DNA from: Oxyruncus cristatus
Lineage: Eukaryota > Chordata > Aves > Passeriformes > Cotingidae
Length of the DNA stretch: 64,000 bases
Assembly (NCBI GenBank): GCA_013399855.1
Contig: VXAY01004969.1
Coordinates: 41,769-105,768, forward strand
Direction: 5' to 3'
Below the pieces are notes generated by a model. The model had not been told where the DNA came from, did no database searches, and saw nothing but the letters and a program-made list of their open reading frames with translations. The position numbers were made by a program, and so were the translations under genes. Numbering within the stretch: position 1 is the first letter of the stretch; every line of letters begins with the position of its first letter. Of the stretch, positions 34,901 through 49,900 are shown piece after piece.

Positions 34901-37900
34901 TCCCACATCAGCCTGTGTTTCCCAGCCTCCAGTCATTGCTTCCTCCCCTCAATGCCTAACTGCATTTGCATTTCTGTAGTGGTGGAGGTCATCCCCAAGA
35001 GGAGACTTAGTTTTGAAATATCCTGTTCTCTCCTGATTAACCTACAGAATAGTTATACAAGAAGTCAGTAACCCTCCTTCCCAAAGAAAACATGAGAAAT
35101 GAACTTTTCTAGAAAGCAAAATGAACTAAGTTTATTCAGGATATCTCATTCCTCAAGTGCAGCACTTGTTGCATGAACTAAACTAAGGAAAGTGTGAGCT
35201 AGAATCAGATGGCAGAGCACCAGAGGTTGTCCTAGTCTTTGTCCTTATTTAAAAAAATAACAAGATAAAGGGCAAAGGTTGAGCAGACATTTGGTGCTAT
35301 TGGTGCCCACAGGGACTCCACACAGCCCTGAGAAATCCAAGCTGCTTCTGTCTCTGAGCTAGTGATGAACTTGGTCTGCATTCACTTTGCATGCTTTCTC
35401 ATCACTTTCTCCTCAGAAAGGACCAGTCCTCATGCTATCACTGAGAGGACTCCATGCTGTAGTAGTGCTGAAGTAGTGTCTCAGGCTTAAGGGAAATACT
35501 ATATTTAACAGTTAAAAAACGAGGAGTTGTCAACACTGTGTAGGCTGTGATTTATTAGAGGCCAGACTAGATAATCACAGAAGGTCTTTCTAAATATAAG
35601 CATGTATGTATATTATGTCCATGTTTGTATACATACACTTTTATATGTGCATCCATGAAATACAAGAAGATGAGTTGCACACCTTGTCTCTCAATTCTGA
35701 GTCTGCATGCCATGCTAGTCCATGCCTGATGGATGCGTGCAGCATCCATAAGATGGCAATACACCACACTGCTTCTCAGATTATCTCCCTTCTTTCCTTT
35801 GTTCTTATAGTTCACTTGGTAATCAGCATGCCCTACTTTCCTCATATAAGCCACTCCCAGGAACTTCTTTTTCTTCCCAAAAACTTATCACAACATTACA
35901 AGGGACAGGGAAGGAAAAAAATGTGCTTTGCCAGATTGTTATCCAGGAGAACTCAGAATGTGCACATGTATCATATGGTATTTTTATACTGAGCCTCCCT
36001 TTTCTCATTAATTCCAACTGCCCACCCACAATGGTGCATTTGGGGTTCTCACGTGACTTGTGACATGTCTAACAAGATGATACATTCATCAAGAGAGAAA
36101 ACATACGCCAGATGTTTTACGAGTCAAAAGATAACTTGGGCAGTGCATAGCAGGCAATGAGAAAGCTGTGTACCAGCCAGGTTAGACCAGCCTGAGAAGT
36201 CTGGCCAAACTCAAGGTAACAGAACATACTGTCTTCTAATAACTGGATTTTGAAATCAGATTTCACATCAGGCTTTTAAACTGAGATTATTCTCTCCTCA
36301 GCTATTAACCACAGAAGGCCAAGAAGCAGTTTAGAGTGTGAACTTCTACAGCATTACGCATCTACACTGGCCACCCACAGACAGTGGTCTGGAATTACGT
36401 ATCAGGTATCACTGATTTCTCAGAGAGAGAAGCAAAGAAACAGAAAAAAAATACGTAGAATTGTAATATCAGGTTTTGTAACAACTTCTGCCTAACAAGC
36501 CATAAAAACCAGCAGCAATTATCGTAACAAAAAAAAATTGTACCTTGAATGCTTAAAGACATTTGGAAAATTTCAGCCTTCCTTTAAAAATACACTTAGT
36601 AGAATAATGTAGTACAGTCCAAAAGTTATCTGAAAGCTCTTAACCTCCTGCCAAATCCAGTGTTTTTTCCCACTTTCCGCAAAATCTGAATGTTTCTATT
36701 TTGTGTTTTCAAGTACAATTTCCTCTATTCTGAGACTTCTCTGAATTAAAGCTCCAAAGGTACATCATAAAAGGCATCTCAACAAATGAAAGAAGAAAAG
36801 GAAGCCCTCTCAGGAGGACTGGAAAGAAGCTGTATGTTTATAGTGTCTGTTACTGGCATCTTTTTAGCAACCAAAATGGCAACACCAGGTTTATCTGACA
36901 GGAAGCTGTGAAGCTTGGCAATCTTTGTTTACAGCTGCATGTGTTCTGTCCTAGTATTTCAGGTTCAAATATGTCTTAGAAGTCAAAGGCAAGTCCATTC
37001 AACAGTATTTGGATGCTGTATTTGCTAGAGCTGGACCCAAAACAGTAGAGACCCAAATCCCCCAATTAGATCGAAGTGTAGGTCTCTGTGAGTGGAAAAG
37101 TAATTTTGATCAAATGCAATTTTTCACTCAACAAATACAGTTCTTAATCTCATGGAGATCCACTTCGTGGTTCAATGAGCTCCTACCTGATAACCTCCTG
37201 CCTGGTTCTTTTCTCTCCTAGTTTCCACTAAGCAGCCTTTTTTTGACAAACAGTTTGGATTCTTAAATGACTAATAACACAAAATGAGAAAAGGGACTGA
37301 TAGTTGAAAACAATCAATAGATCTGCAGTTTGAGCTTGAGCTGTGAAAGCAACTGGACTGAATACTAAAGCAAAACTCCCAATAATTTCAATGGGCCAGG
37401 ATTCCTCTTCCATGCTGAAATGCCATTTAATTGATTCATCACACTTCCAATATAATATAGGCCACAAAACAACATTTAGAAATTCTTCAGCAACAGATGG
37501 GTGGGTTTTTTTCTTGTTATATAAGAAAATTAAAATCAGCCCAGTACTTCTAGATGTTACTTTTAGGGAGATTAGACATAAACTAAAACTCCCTTATGGG
37601 TCAGTTTCAATTAATGATTAGGCTGGATATGTTTAAAGACAAAATAATCTGGCAAGGAAGAAAATAATTGTGGATGTGGAAGGAGTGAGAGAAGGTTTGT
37701 GACTGGATGATCTTAGAGGTCTTTTCCAACTTAATTCTATAATTCTACTCCAGTTCACAAGGCACTCCTATAATAAATTAACATTGAAAAGCAACACAAT
37801 AATACAGCTCTAAGTTTCCCAAATAATTTTCTCTTGAAGGTGAAGATCCTTTTTGGATATTTTTCATCAACAAGAACAAATAACTTCCACTCTAGACTCT

Positions 37901-40900
37901 ATTTTTAGAAAGGATCTCTAATTTTCAATCATCCCAATGAATGAAGTCTTTCAGCTAAAGGTTTCAGGCTAAAGTCTATCAAAGCATCTTCCTAGGTCTG
38001 ATTATAAGTCTTTCTACACTGCTCTGATGTTTGGCTGTTGGTTTGGACTACAAATCCCATTATTTTTTATGTACATATAGATGTTAGTGAGGAGGTTACC
38101 TTGAGAGATGAACCTTTAGGACTGAAACATTTAAATGGTTTCTTGTCTTCAGATACACCATCTTCTGGTATCTTTTGACGTTTCTCAGCAGCTTCAGCCC
38201 TTCTTCTTTCAATTTCTTCCTTCATCCTCTTCTTTTCCTCCTTAAAAAATATGAATGGTTACTTTTTCTTTCAGAAACTACGTCACCATTGCAAGGCTGT
38301 TGAGTCCTGCAAACCAAATTTTCTAAGAACAGACTTTCATGCCAGTCGAAAAAGTTTAGTGACCTGTCCAAAATCTATAAATGCATTAGTGCTAATTCAT
38401 CTCAGTATTGGGGGTGTCAGGAAGACAGCTAGTCTGTGCTGCTTTAGTGTCTCCTCACAGCAAAGTCACCAAATATATTGTCAAATATATTTCTCACTTA
38501 AAGGGAGAAAAAAGCACATTTAGACTCAAATTGAGTTTCTCTGTATTTTCATGTATCATATTGGTACTGCTCTTCTGTCTGTCCACTCTGACATTTATTG
38601 CACCAAGGTTAATACTTCCCAAGAAAAAATCAATAGGTGACCAAAAAAATGAAGATTAAATGCTTACAGTTTTCCTTTCCCAGAATCACAGAATCAACCA
38701 GGTTGGAAAAGACCTCTGAGATCATTGAGTCCAATCTTTGACCCAACACTACCTCATCTACTAGATCATGGTACTGATGCCACATCCAGTCTCTTCTAAA
38801 CACCTCTAGGGATGATGACTCCACCACCTCCTAGGGCAGCCCATTCCAATGTCCAATCACTCTCCCTGTAAAGAACTTCTTCATAAAGACTAACCTAAAA
38901 CTCCCCTGGCAGAGCTTAAGCCTGTGCCTTCTCGTCCTACTGCTGGTTGCCTGGGAGAGGAGACCAACCCCCACCTGGCTACAACTTCCTTTCAGGGAGT
39001 TGTAGAGAGTGATGAGGTCTCTTCTCCTTTTCTCCAGGCTAAACAACCCCAGCTCCCTCAGCCGCTCGTCATAGGACTTGTGTTCCAGACCCTTCACCGG
39101 TCTCATTGCCTTTCTTTGGACAAACTCTAGCACCTCAATATCCTTCCTGAACTGAGGAGCCCAGAACTGGACACAGTACTCAAGGTGAGGCCTAACCAGG
39201 GCCGAGTACAGGGGCAGATTTACGTCCCTGTTCCTGCTGGCCACGCTATTCCTGATCCAGGCCAGGATGCCATTGGCCTTCTTGGCCCCCTGGGCACACT
39301 GCTGGCTCATGTTCAGCTTCCTGTCAATCAGACCTCCCAGGCCCTTTTCTGCCTGGCTGCTCCCCAGCCACTCTGTCCCCAATCTGTAGTACCGTTTGGG
39401 GTTGTTGTGGCCAAAGTGCAGGACCCGGCACTTGGCCTTGTTGAGCCCCATACAGTTGGATTCAGCCCTTCTATCCAGCCTGTCCAGATCCCTCTGCAGA
39501 GCCCTCCTGCTTTCTAGCAGATCAACACTCCCGCCCCGCTTGGTGTCATCTGCAAATTTACTAATGGTGGACTCAATCCCCTCATCCAGATCATCAATGA
39601 AGATATTAAACAGGACTGGGNGTACCGTTTGGGGTTGTTGTGGCCAAAGTGCAGGACCCAGCACTTGGCCTTGTTGAGCCCCATACAGTTGGATTCAGCC
39701 CTTCTATCCAGCCTGTCCAGATCCCTCTGCAGAGCCCTCCTGCTTTCTAGCAGATCAACACTCCCGCCCCGCTTGGTGTCATCTGCAAATTTACTAATGG
39801 TGGACTCAATCCCCTCATCCAGATCATCAATGAAGATATTAAACAGGACTGGGCCCAACACTGATCCCTGGGGGACACCACTAGTGACCAGCTGCCAACT
39901 GGATGCAGCCCCGCTCACCACCACTCTCTGGGCCCGGCCATCAGCCAGTTCCTAACCCAGCACAGAGTGCCCCTGTCCAAGCTGTGGGCTGCCAGTTTTT
40001 CCAGAAGTATGCTGTGGGAGATGGTGTCAAAGGCTTTGCTGAAGTCCAGATAGACTACTTTAAAGAGATGAGTTTTACTTCACTAGCTACAAGTCAATCC
40101 AGAAGCCTTCAAACACCATCATTGTGAGTGCTGGTCAAGGGGGAGTCTTGGCATCTATTGAGTTCTGTTGTAAAGAGCTTAAAATATTAAAGGAATTGGC
40201 AGACAGCTGCCAGATACCATCATTATTATTCATTTACCATTTGTTTTCCAAACAACTAGGATTCCTAAATGATGCATCAGAGATTTGGAAATCCTATTTG
40301 TAGAGTCCCTTGGCAGAAGAACTACAAGAAAACAGATGTGTTGGGTACTCAAAATAGACAGGAATATCTCCCTAATGAGATCTAACCACTGTAACTATAT
40401 ATAAAATTAGCATTTCAGCTCATCTGCAGCAGATGAATTTTGACATGCACTTTGTAATTCATTTTACGTAATGTCAGATAGCCTGAACTCTGTGGCTGTA
40501 ACACTTCCCCCAATTTTGCATCCCCAAGAAGATAAGAAATTTGCAACTATTGCAGATAAAATCCCAACTCATGAATACACATATTAGAGCCCTGCCTTTC
40601 CTGAGGCAAGAATAGTAATATTTTTTTCTACCCTGCATGACTGCATGTTTTACCTCAGGTCTTCCCTAGAGTACCTATATGATATGGTCACTTGATGCCA
40701 AATACAGCATACTTGCAGTTAAACCTGAGCGTTAGAAAATGGGGTGATTTTAATTGTATTTGAAATCAAGGTGTCTTGCAACAGACCAACTTCTGACAGG
40801 AACTAAGAAACAGCAATGCCCACAATCCGGAGGACCCAGATAAAGGCCACAATTTAAAGCAAAGCCACAGCATCAATTCCCCATTCAGCAAATGCAGATT

Positions 40901-43900
40901 TCAGAATGAGAAGTACCTGTATGTTTGGGTTCAGTCTTGCCTTCCTTGTTACATGCTCCTTCCTCACCTATAAGCCAATCTCCTGTGGCCTCATTCTGCC
41001 CTTTTGTTAAATACAAACCCATAACCTTCAGCCCCACCAAGTTATTTTGCCTAAAAGTGTCTCTGCATACAATGCCACAAAGAGTTATCACCTAATGCAA
41101 AGACAGTAGAAGTATGGTAGTAACCAGGGAATAAAACCCATGTCTAACACTTCATACTTTACATTTACCTCTTCTCTGACTTTTCTTTCAGCTTCCTCCT
41201 GCTTCTTCTTCTGCTCCTCTTCCTCCAGGATTTTCCGACGCTCCTCCCTCCTTTTCTTCAGTTCATCCAGCTCTGCTGCTGCCTCCTGCTGCTTCTCCTT
41301 CAACTTCTCTAGCTCCTCATTATCATTCTCACCTCGACGACGGCGCTGATCTTCTAGCCGCTTTAGAGCCTCAAACCCCGGCTTCAATTCCTCAGCATTT
41401 GCAGTCCCTCTCAAATTGGAGCGCCTGGGAAAGAAATGAAAGGGAAGGTGGTGCACCATGTGTTTTCCCTTCCTGTCCAGAGCCACACGCTGCCTTGTGC
41501 TCACCAGTGGCATGAGAGCATGGCACTAAAAGATATTTCCTTATAAGACCTTTTGCTCCTAGCAAACTATAAGAGGCCCAAAACATTTTCATCCAGAGTT
41601 AGTAGGCTGGGCTACTACAAGGAAAACCTCTCCCACCTGCTGCCAGTGAGGAAGGAGTCTCTCATATGCTTGTGTGCCCATAGGAGCTTCACCAGTGTCT
41701 GCCTGAGAACTTGTCCCACCTCCATTTTTAAAGAATTCAATAACTGAAGTTGAAATACTTAACATCTCTTGTAACTTCAGTAAGAGGTATCATATCTCAT
41801 CAGCATCCCTATTGTAGACAGCAAACTGCTAACAGTTCCACAACTCTGCTCTGCAGTTTGCATACAGAGGAAACACTTCCAAAATCATATTGCACTTCAT
41901 ACACAAAACGAAGCAAAGGAAAGACATAACTAACTCCTCTCTGCTGTATTAAAATTGGATAAATTTACATATCAAAACCTCACAGCAAAAATATTATGCT
42001 ATGTTCTGTGTAATAAAAGATGCACGAATCCCTTGCTTTTAAAGGCAAGTATTTTTTATAAACCCTCTAGAAAAAGACAAGCATCTTTGGGGATAGAAAA
42101 AATTACTTGACTCATGGAAAATAGCAGGAAATAAGAGAGGGGAGGGAATGTTACAGCTTCAACAGTGTTTTAAAAAAACCTAAAAAGGTTCCTATCTCAT
42201 CTACAACATTATCACTCCGAATCTCCCAGCACATACGAACAGAAAGGTTCACCAGAGTTTTTGCTGATGTTTTCTAGGGAAAGTACGGCTTTTTAATAAG
42301 AAACTGGAAATTATTTATTAATGGTAACTTTCCACAGGAGAAAAACAGAAGTTTTCCAACCAGCTGTAATATATGCAACAGAAAGAAAGAACAGCAATAA
42401 AAACCGAGCCCCAATCCTAAAGAATGTGCATAGGTGAAGTGCATACTTTCAACAGAGTCAAATAGCATTGCTTTGTTAAATAACTATCACAGCAGTGTTT
42501 AGACAAAAGTCTGATCCCTGAGTATGTTTAATGTTACTGCTGACAAGGAGATAGGTATCTAAGAGGTATCAGTTTGCTGTTCACAAGAGACAGAAAGACA
42601 GAAAGGGAAGGTACTTAATAAATTCTTTTAAAAAATTTTCTGTACTGTTGCATCCAAAAAACCTGGATATTAATGACTTCATTAATGCAACCAGAGTGTT
42701 GCAGAGTACAATACCACAAGACAGTATAAATCAAACATTCCAACAATAACTGTTAGAGATGGCAACATGAAGAACATATATAAATTTGCAATCCAGTGAA
42801 TTACACCCAATCCTGGGAAGGTGCTTGTCATTCAGATAGATACTGCATCCAGATGGAGTTAACCATATAAAGCAGGCTGTAGACCAGAGCTGAATTATTT
42901 GTGGTTTCAATAACATAGTAAAATCTACTAAGACAGAGTTCTCTCCCCCACATGATCTTACTAAATTGGATGAAATTTGTTTCTAGCATGGCATGCATGA
43001 TTTAGGAATTTTATCACTAAAAAAAATATAGCAAAATAGCAAAACTCATCTGTTCAAGTTCAGTACGAAAGACTGGCAGTTATTTTGCAATGTATTTACT
43101 TGGTTTTAGAAAGTCTTTTCCATGCCAGAATGTAACAGCACAAAGCAAAGCTAAAGAAAAAAAAGTCCCAGAGGTCTGTAAATGTGTCTACCTCCAGCAT
43201 TCTCATACCTGATTTTCTAACCTACAGTTAGAAGTACATAATTTATAGTTCCCTAACATCACATTATCACAATCCTTTTCTGCTGCATGTCCAAACCTGT
43301 GGTTTTTTGCATTGCATAAACCATGAGAGTAGAACCACAAGATCACCCTCCATCATAAATCTCAAGTTAAAATTGCAGCAGGTGGCAAAGTCCAATTACA
43401 GAAAGAAACTCCTGCTTTTTTAAACTAAAAATACATTTGCAATTAACAATATTGTGAGAAAACATTGGAAACTTTATTTGAAATTTCATTTAGCCCATTC
43501 AAAAGGGAAGAACAATATTGAAGTATGATTTTGTGTGGCTGCCCAGTCTGAAATACCTCTGATTCAGTTTGCAGAGATACTGAGAAACCAAAATGTTCCC
43601 TGAACCTCTACAAGGCACTAAGTATTCCTAAGGATCCAGTGCACCTAAAGCTGCACAGGATATGAGAAATCCCTGGCTATCTTAAGGCTTTCCTGCTTTA
43701 TTGCAAGGTTGTAGACTCTACAGCAAACAAACCTAGGAACCTCACTTTTTTTTTTTTTCATTGTCTCTTGTCTCTAAGTCTGTGTTGCCAACCCACTAAG
43801 ACCTGCAAGCTTTGGGCCCAAAAAGATGCAAGAGATCACTTCTGATGGACATAATGATCTCCCTGGCAAGGGCAAATACTCAACCTTCAGAATTAGGAGA

Positions 43901-46900
43901 ATGAAGAATGTAACCCTTGCCAAGATTCTCTTAATAAAGATCCATTCTGTTTTACATCAGTACAGAAGTCCTCGGTAACTTCAGTGCAGATAGCCTCAGT
44001 GAAATTAACAGCTACTCTCAGCTTTCAACTGATAGAAGCCAATTGCAGAATCTAGCCTTAATATTTTTGTTTGGAGACCTCAGGTGATTATTTTGGCCTC
44101 TTTACAACAGAGGACATTTAAATTTTCTAGCTTATTTTATTTTCATGCTGCTCACATGACTTCCCCTATTGAGTCTGCATAATCCAAAATAGCAAACAAT
44201 AAATGGGCAGTAATTCTCCTTATTTTCCTCCACTTCCAAATGCTCTGTTTTCAACGGATGCTGGGAATCTCTGCTGCCTACTGTCGATGTTGCTAAACTA
44301 GCACTGAGATGCTGAATGGAGGAAGAGTTTCCTAAGCACCTCTTTGGTGCTAAAAAGTGAAGATGATTGCCGCTTTCAGACAAGGAGGAAAAGGAAAGAA
44401 GTGGTTTGTGGGAGACAGAAACGTCAGAAGAATGTGAAAAAATGTGTTACATCATATTTAAGACTTTTGCAGTCCTGTATGAGAATATGGAGGGAAGCAG
44501 GTGAGAGGGAAGATGGGAAAGGAAAGCCATAAAGGGTTTATTCTGTACTTCTCTTACTGGCTGATGTAGACAAAAAGATAAAATTTTTCTTTAGCCTCCA
44601 CTACTCTATTTTGTTCTCAAACCTCACCACTGAGAATTAGCCAAGTTATATTCTTTCTAACTAGAATTGATATGTTCATGTCAAAAAAAAAAAAAAAAAA
44701 CAAAAACCAAAGGAAAGTTCCAGACAAAGCCCAGCTCTGTGGAGGCAGTTCATTAGAAAATAGGCCAAGAGCCCTAATTCATATCTAACAACCCAACAAA
44801 CACCGGAACCTCTGCTGATGTTGCCAACCCAAGTACTCAGCTGATAAAAGGTCACTAAACATGCTTATTCCCACTTCTATGAAACAGTACAAGAAAAACA
44901 GAAATAAAAAATTAAGGAGTGAAAACTCAAATCCACATGTTGCTTCTAATGCCCATTTCCCACAGGAAGTAAAGCAAATGAAAACACAACAAAATTATTT
45001 TTAGAAAATCATTCTCATGCTATTGATGATATGATTCAAGCCATGAAGCAGGCCAGTTTTGAGCAAGGCCAATTTCCTGCTATTCCATCTCTGTCTTTTG
45101 GCTTTAGGTCAATGTATCTCCAGGGTCTTTTGAACTGCATTTTATTTTGAGAAAGTTTGTTTTTCCCGGAAGAATCACAAGGGGAAATACAATAGCAACG
45201 CACAGATTTCTCAGAGTGCCTGGAGAGCTTAACCTTTTCCTTGCCTGTGTCTATGTAGGAGGAAGAGAGATGCAGAAGGAGAAAAATTTAAATTTCTAAC
45301 CCACTCATTCCCATGTTTCTGCTAAAAGGAAGAACTTAATTTCTACTTCATGTATCCCCTGCTTTTAGCAGGCAGGAAGGATCCTTTTAAATAAAATATT
45401 CACTACTAATTTGTTACCTTCATTGAATTTCCCAATATAGCCACAAGGCAAATATTTCCTTAAAAAGAAAAATAAAAACCAAAGTCTGGCCCAGATTATA
45501 AAAGGGAAAAAAGAAAAAAAAAAAAAGAACATTTTCACCTAACTGAAAAAAACCCCCCACTTTCCTAGAGAAGCCATGAATTTCAAGGTTTGCCTTGAAA
45601 TCAAGAGAGAAGTTCTTTCAGGAGTTGCAACTGGATTGTGCTTCAGTCTGCTATACAGAGTCTAATTAAAAACAGGTGGGTAATTGGAAATAGGTTACTA
45701 AAGTAAAGGTCAAGATCTGACCAAAAAAATTCGAGAACACAAAATCTGGGTTGTCATTTTTGGCCTCTGTGGAGGTATTAGAAATAAATGAGGAAGGAAA
45801 CCCACAGCAAAGTGAAAATAAGACATTTGTCTCTACTGAGGAAGCAAGGCTATTCAAATCTGCTTTCTGTACTTCATTTTGTTACTGCAACAACATGGGG
45901 GTAGTTGTTAGAAACCACATGCTTAAACACAATGAACGCCTGAGCCTCTGCTGATTTTTCCAACCCAATTACTCTCTACTCAGCTGCTACAAGGCTATTA
46001 AGCAGAGACCCAGAGATGGCCCCCTGCTTTGCTATAACACAAGCAAGCTCAATTCTCACTTGAAACTTACCCAAAAGCATTCTCAGTAGATTTAAGTTTT
46101 GGGCCAGTGAGTTCATGCTCTCCATTCTGTGTCTTTTGTTCAGGAACACGATTCTTATGATCCCAGACAGTTTTCATTTCCTCTTTGGGTGCTTTTCCTT
46201 TATCTCTGTCATCTTGCACCTGTTCAGGAGATACCATAAATCACAGTACAAAGCACAAGAAACAAACAACAAAAAAGAACTCACAGTGTGACATTCTAAT
46301 TAACAGCAGAAAAACACAGTAGTATTAGTATTAATGGGAACTCTCTTCAAAATGTTTATGTGCTTTATGGCAGAAGTAGTCTGTAAAGCTCTAAACTGTG
46401 ATCAGCCGTCACTCCCCTGAGTGATCAAAGCATCCTGAATAACATTCTGTGAAAGTGTTTGTTGAAGCCATAGGACTATGCTACTACACTAATTCATTCT
46501 GCATCTGCATCCCAGCCCTCTTCCCTCCCACTGCAACACCACTCATCTGTTGCCTCTTAAGATTCTGGGTTGCAAACTCTTTGGGACTAAGCTTGTGGAT
46601 ATATTCTTGGTACAATGTTTAGGGCATTGGTGCAATATAAATAGCACATAACTCCACTGATTGTCAAGGTTGCTTGACAAAGTTCACACTCTTTTCAGTG
46701 TCATAGCATGTCTTCAATATCGCAATAATGGCCAAAACACAAAATTCTCTTTGTATAAGACTAAAACTTACTCTGACAAAAACCACAATCCTACCAAGAG
46801 CTAGTCAAGGGTAGTGTATTAGACATGAATATTTAATCCTATGGAGAAGCAAATGCTGCAGAAAATGCTAGAGTAAAAATTCCCTTTATCCTTCCAAAGC

Positions 46901-49900
46901 TTTGTCCTAGAATTCTTAATAGTAAACAAGTAATCCATTAGTGCATGGATTTCATTCTCCAGTATTCCTTCAGAGTTATGAGCTTAAAGTATTTATCAAT
47001 ACCTCAGAAGACCTGATACCAGCATACTGAGTCATGGTTAGATGCTGGTAAGAGGAGAAAGTGGACTGATGCAAATTTTTTATTCTCAGGTTAAAAGATT
47101 CTCACTCAGTTAGTTAAGACTACCAACCAGAATAGACTTTCAACAGCAGCAGATGAAACATGTACTTCCAAAACATTTATTTGCTTTCCCCAGCACTACT
47201 ATGTTGGCAGAATATTCTAGTTGGCAAGCAAGAAATACCTCTTGTGAAGAATTCAAATGGAGACCCTTAGAATATAAATACTTTAGTCCTTTAGGAGCCT
47301 GGCCTGTTGCCATCCCATTTGCTAACTAGAAAGAAAAAGTATTTCTATAACAGTTCTGTCTGCAACACAACTGCTTTTATGGTATCCTAAGCTGCACCTT
47401 AGGACTTCTGGAGGTATAATATCTTTATCAATAAAGGATGAGCTCAGAGTCTTCAAAGATCCTCCTAAGGCATTGAATTAGGCTGTTGCTGAGTGAAGTC
47501 CCAAATTCAGTCTCTGACTTAACCTGAGGCCAGTTTGCTTGCTCACAGAAACTGATATGCCAGATAATACCATAGTGGCACACACTCTAAGTGAGTATGG
47601 GATGGTTAAACTACTCAAGCAAATTTGCCACTGGTGGGGGAGGTTGGACACAACTCACAGAGGCATTTGCTCTGTCCTGGGAGCAGGCAGCAGCCGTGCA
47701 GACTTTTCCCACCCTCTCCTGCCAACAGGCTTTAGCCATGACCTGGCAGAAGCACCCTGACAGACAGGAGGGAAGTTCAGCTTCCATGACTGTGCATTCT
47801 TTGGCCATGATGCTGTAACTGCTACAAGCGAGACTTTTATTACTAGCAGCCTCAAGGAATGATGTACTGTTTTCTAGGAGCTGAGGCAACCAGGGCTATT
47901 CATTGATCCTAATAAATGCCATCAGACAGTAACATCTTTTGGGTGTTCCCAAATCTGGGTAAGACTGTAGCTAGTGATCATGTTCACCAAAAGAAAAAAA
48001 ATCTCTGCTGCCTGTTAGCAATCTCCTAACCCTTCAGCCCCGGTCATCGTGATACTGAAACCAACTGTGTTGATTGTTGCAAAATTTCTCATGCCAGGAT
48101 GTCTGTGTTGGGATTTTGAGAGCATAGGATTTTTGGCTGCGATTTTCATCAAGACCTTTCTAAGTCTTATTAAAAAGCCAACACTTCCAGCTGCCTGATG
48201 TATTCAGGTCCACTGGGGAGGGTCATATCTCTTACATCTTAATTGAAATCCCTGAGAAAATAAATATTAAAACAATATATTTTGAAAATTAATAGGTTAG
48301 GTATTTCAGAAGCCAGTAGGACTTATGATAATGTGTCTGCATCTGAGAAAAACATTAACACAGTTTGGCCTCTTTATTCAAAAAGGTGGTAAAATCAGGA
48401 TATTACAGAAACATTTCACAGCTTTTGGGCCCAGTCCTTCTCCTACTAATTTTAATGCCAAAATAGAGATTGATTAGCACAGAAAAAGAAACTGTTGCAT
48501 CCTATTCCAAAGGCAGGCAACAGAAAAAAACTTTACCTTGTCTCACTGCTTCCCTAAATTACAGACTAATTCAGATTCTGCTGAATTCAGTAAAAATGAC
48601 TACACTGACTCCACTTGGATTAGACGTGATATTGAAACAGTGAATTGAATTGAAACAGTTTACATGATCTCACAAATCTTGATATCAATATAGAATATGA
48701 CCAAAGGCATGTTTAGTGAATTTCCAGCTTTATGTATTTATATTTTAATGTTTCTCTACTCTGCTTCTTTTCAGTTAGAGTTTTATGCTACTATTTGATA
48801 GCTGAAATTTCTCAATCTTGAGTTTGAACACCTTCAAACTGAGGCGAATCTGTTATTGAGGTTTGGGTCATCTGCCAAACTTGATTCCTTATTTCAGCTC
48901 AATTACTTGGTGAGTTAAAAGCTGTGGGCATCTGGGTCTGGGGCCTCCAGATGCCAACTACTATACCCGAATAGAGCCAACTAGTATACCCAAATAACTA
49001 TGGGAAAAGCAACTGTTGCAGCACGGACTGGAAGCAGGAAATACCAGGAGTCTCACATCATGAGAAAGCTTTTTCTTATGAACTTCTCAGGTCACTTTTA
49101 AGAAGCAAAAACTGTGCAGCAGTGTAGAAAATGAGACAAATTTTTCTTGCCAATTTGATCAAAAGCTGAATTTTGAGGGCCAGGTTTTGATCACAGTAAG
49201 AAAGAACAAATGTTTGTGTTGCACGACTGCAAAAGCAAAATCTGGTTATGTAGATAGACTGTATTGCTTCAGGATCTTGTTCATGGAGCATTGCTGTCCT
49301 CTTAACTGCATGTATGCTCAGAAATAGATCTCATTGAATTTGTATGTCCTTGAAAGGGGAAAGGAGTGGAAATGGGAGCCTGATCTTGCCTTGGTTTGGA
49401 CTCCAAGTTTGTCAATTTTTCTTCACAAGCCAGGAAGCAACAACCAAGATTTTATAAACACTTTGAATGCTCAGCATGATAGATACACATGCGAAAGATT
49501 TACCTTTCACTGGATGGCTATTCAGCATTGCACTAAAAATGGGATTCTATTACATTGTCTCTGCTTGAGCATCCAAAGATGGAAACATTAAAATCACAAG
49601 TAATTTTTATTAGTCTTACCAATTTCCTCGAATAACCTAGCCAGTGGGTGGGGTTTAAAAGCATGATGAGAGCTCCAGTGAGAGTTGACCAAGCTCCACA
49701 TAAACACAAGCAGGACAACTGTGTCTCAAGTTCCCCTCCGAAATCAAAGTTGTGTTCAGTTACAGACTCCTTTTTACATTTACTTGTAATGTTCAATGAC
49801 ATAAGTGAATATTGGAAGCTGATTCTGTCTTTTGAACTCTTAATGTAATCCATTTCTTATTTTTTTGTGCAGCTCTTACCTCTAAATTGGGTTAATTTAA

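Larger units (their letters stand above)
38241..41168 (-). other. CALD1 intron 38241-41168
   Basis: Nearly half is the CR1 element at 38681-40057 with its duplicated segment. The remainder is unique. Confidence 0.88.

Noticed and set aside
39185..39955. + strand frames of about 110 codons in the CR1 region
   Set aside because: They are antisense shadows of the CR1 reverse-transcriptase frame.
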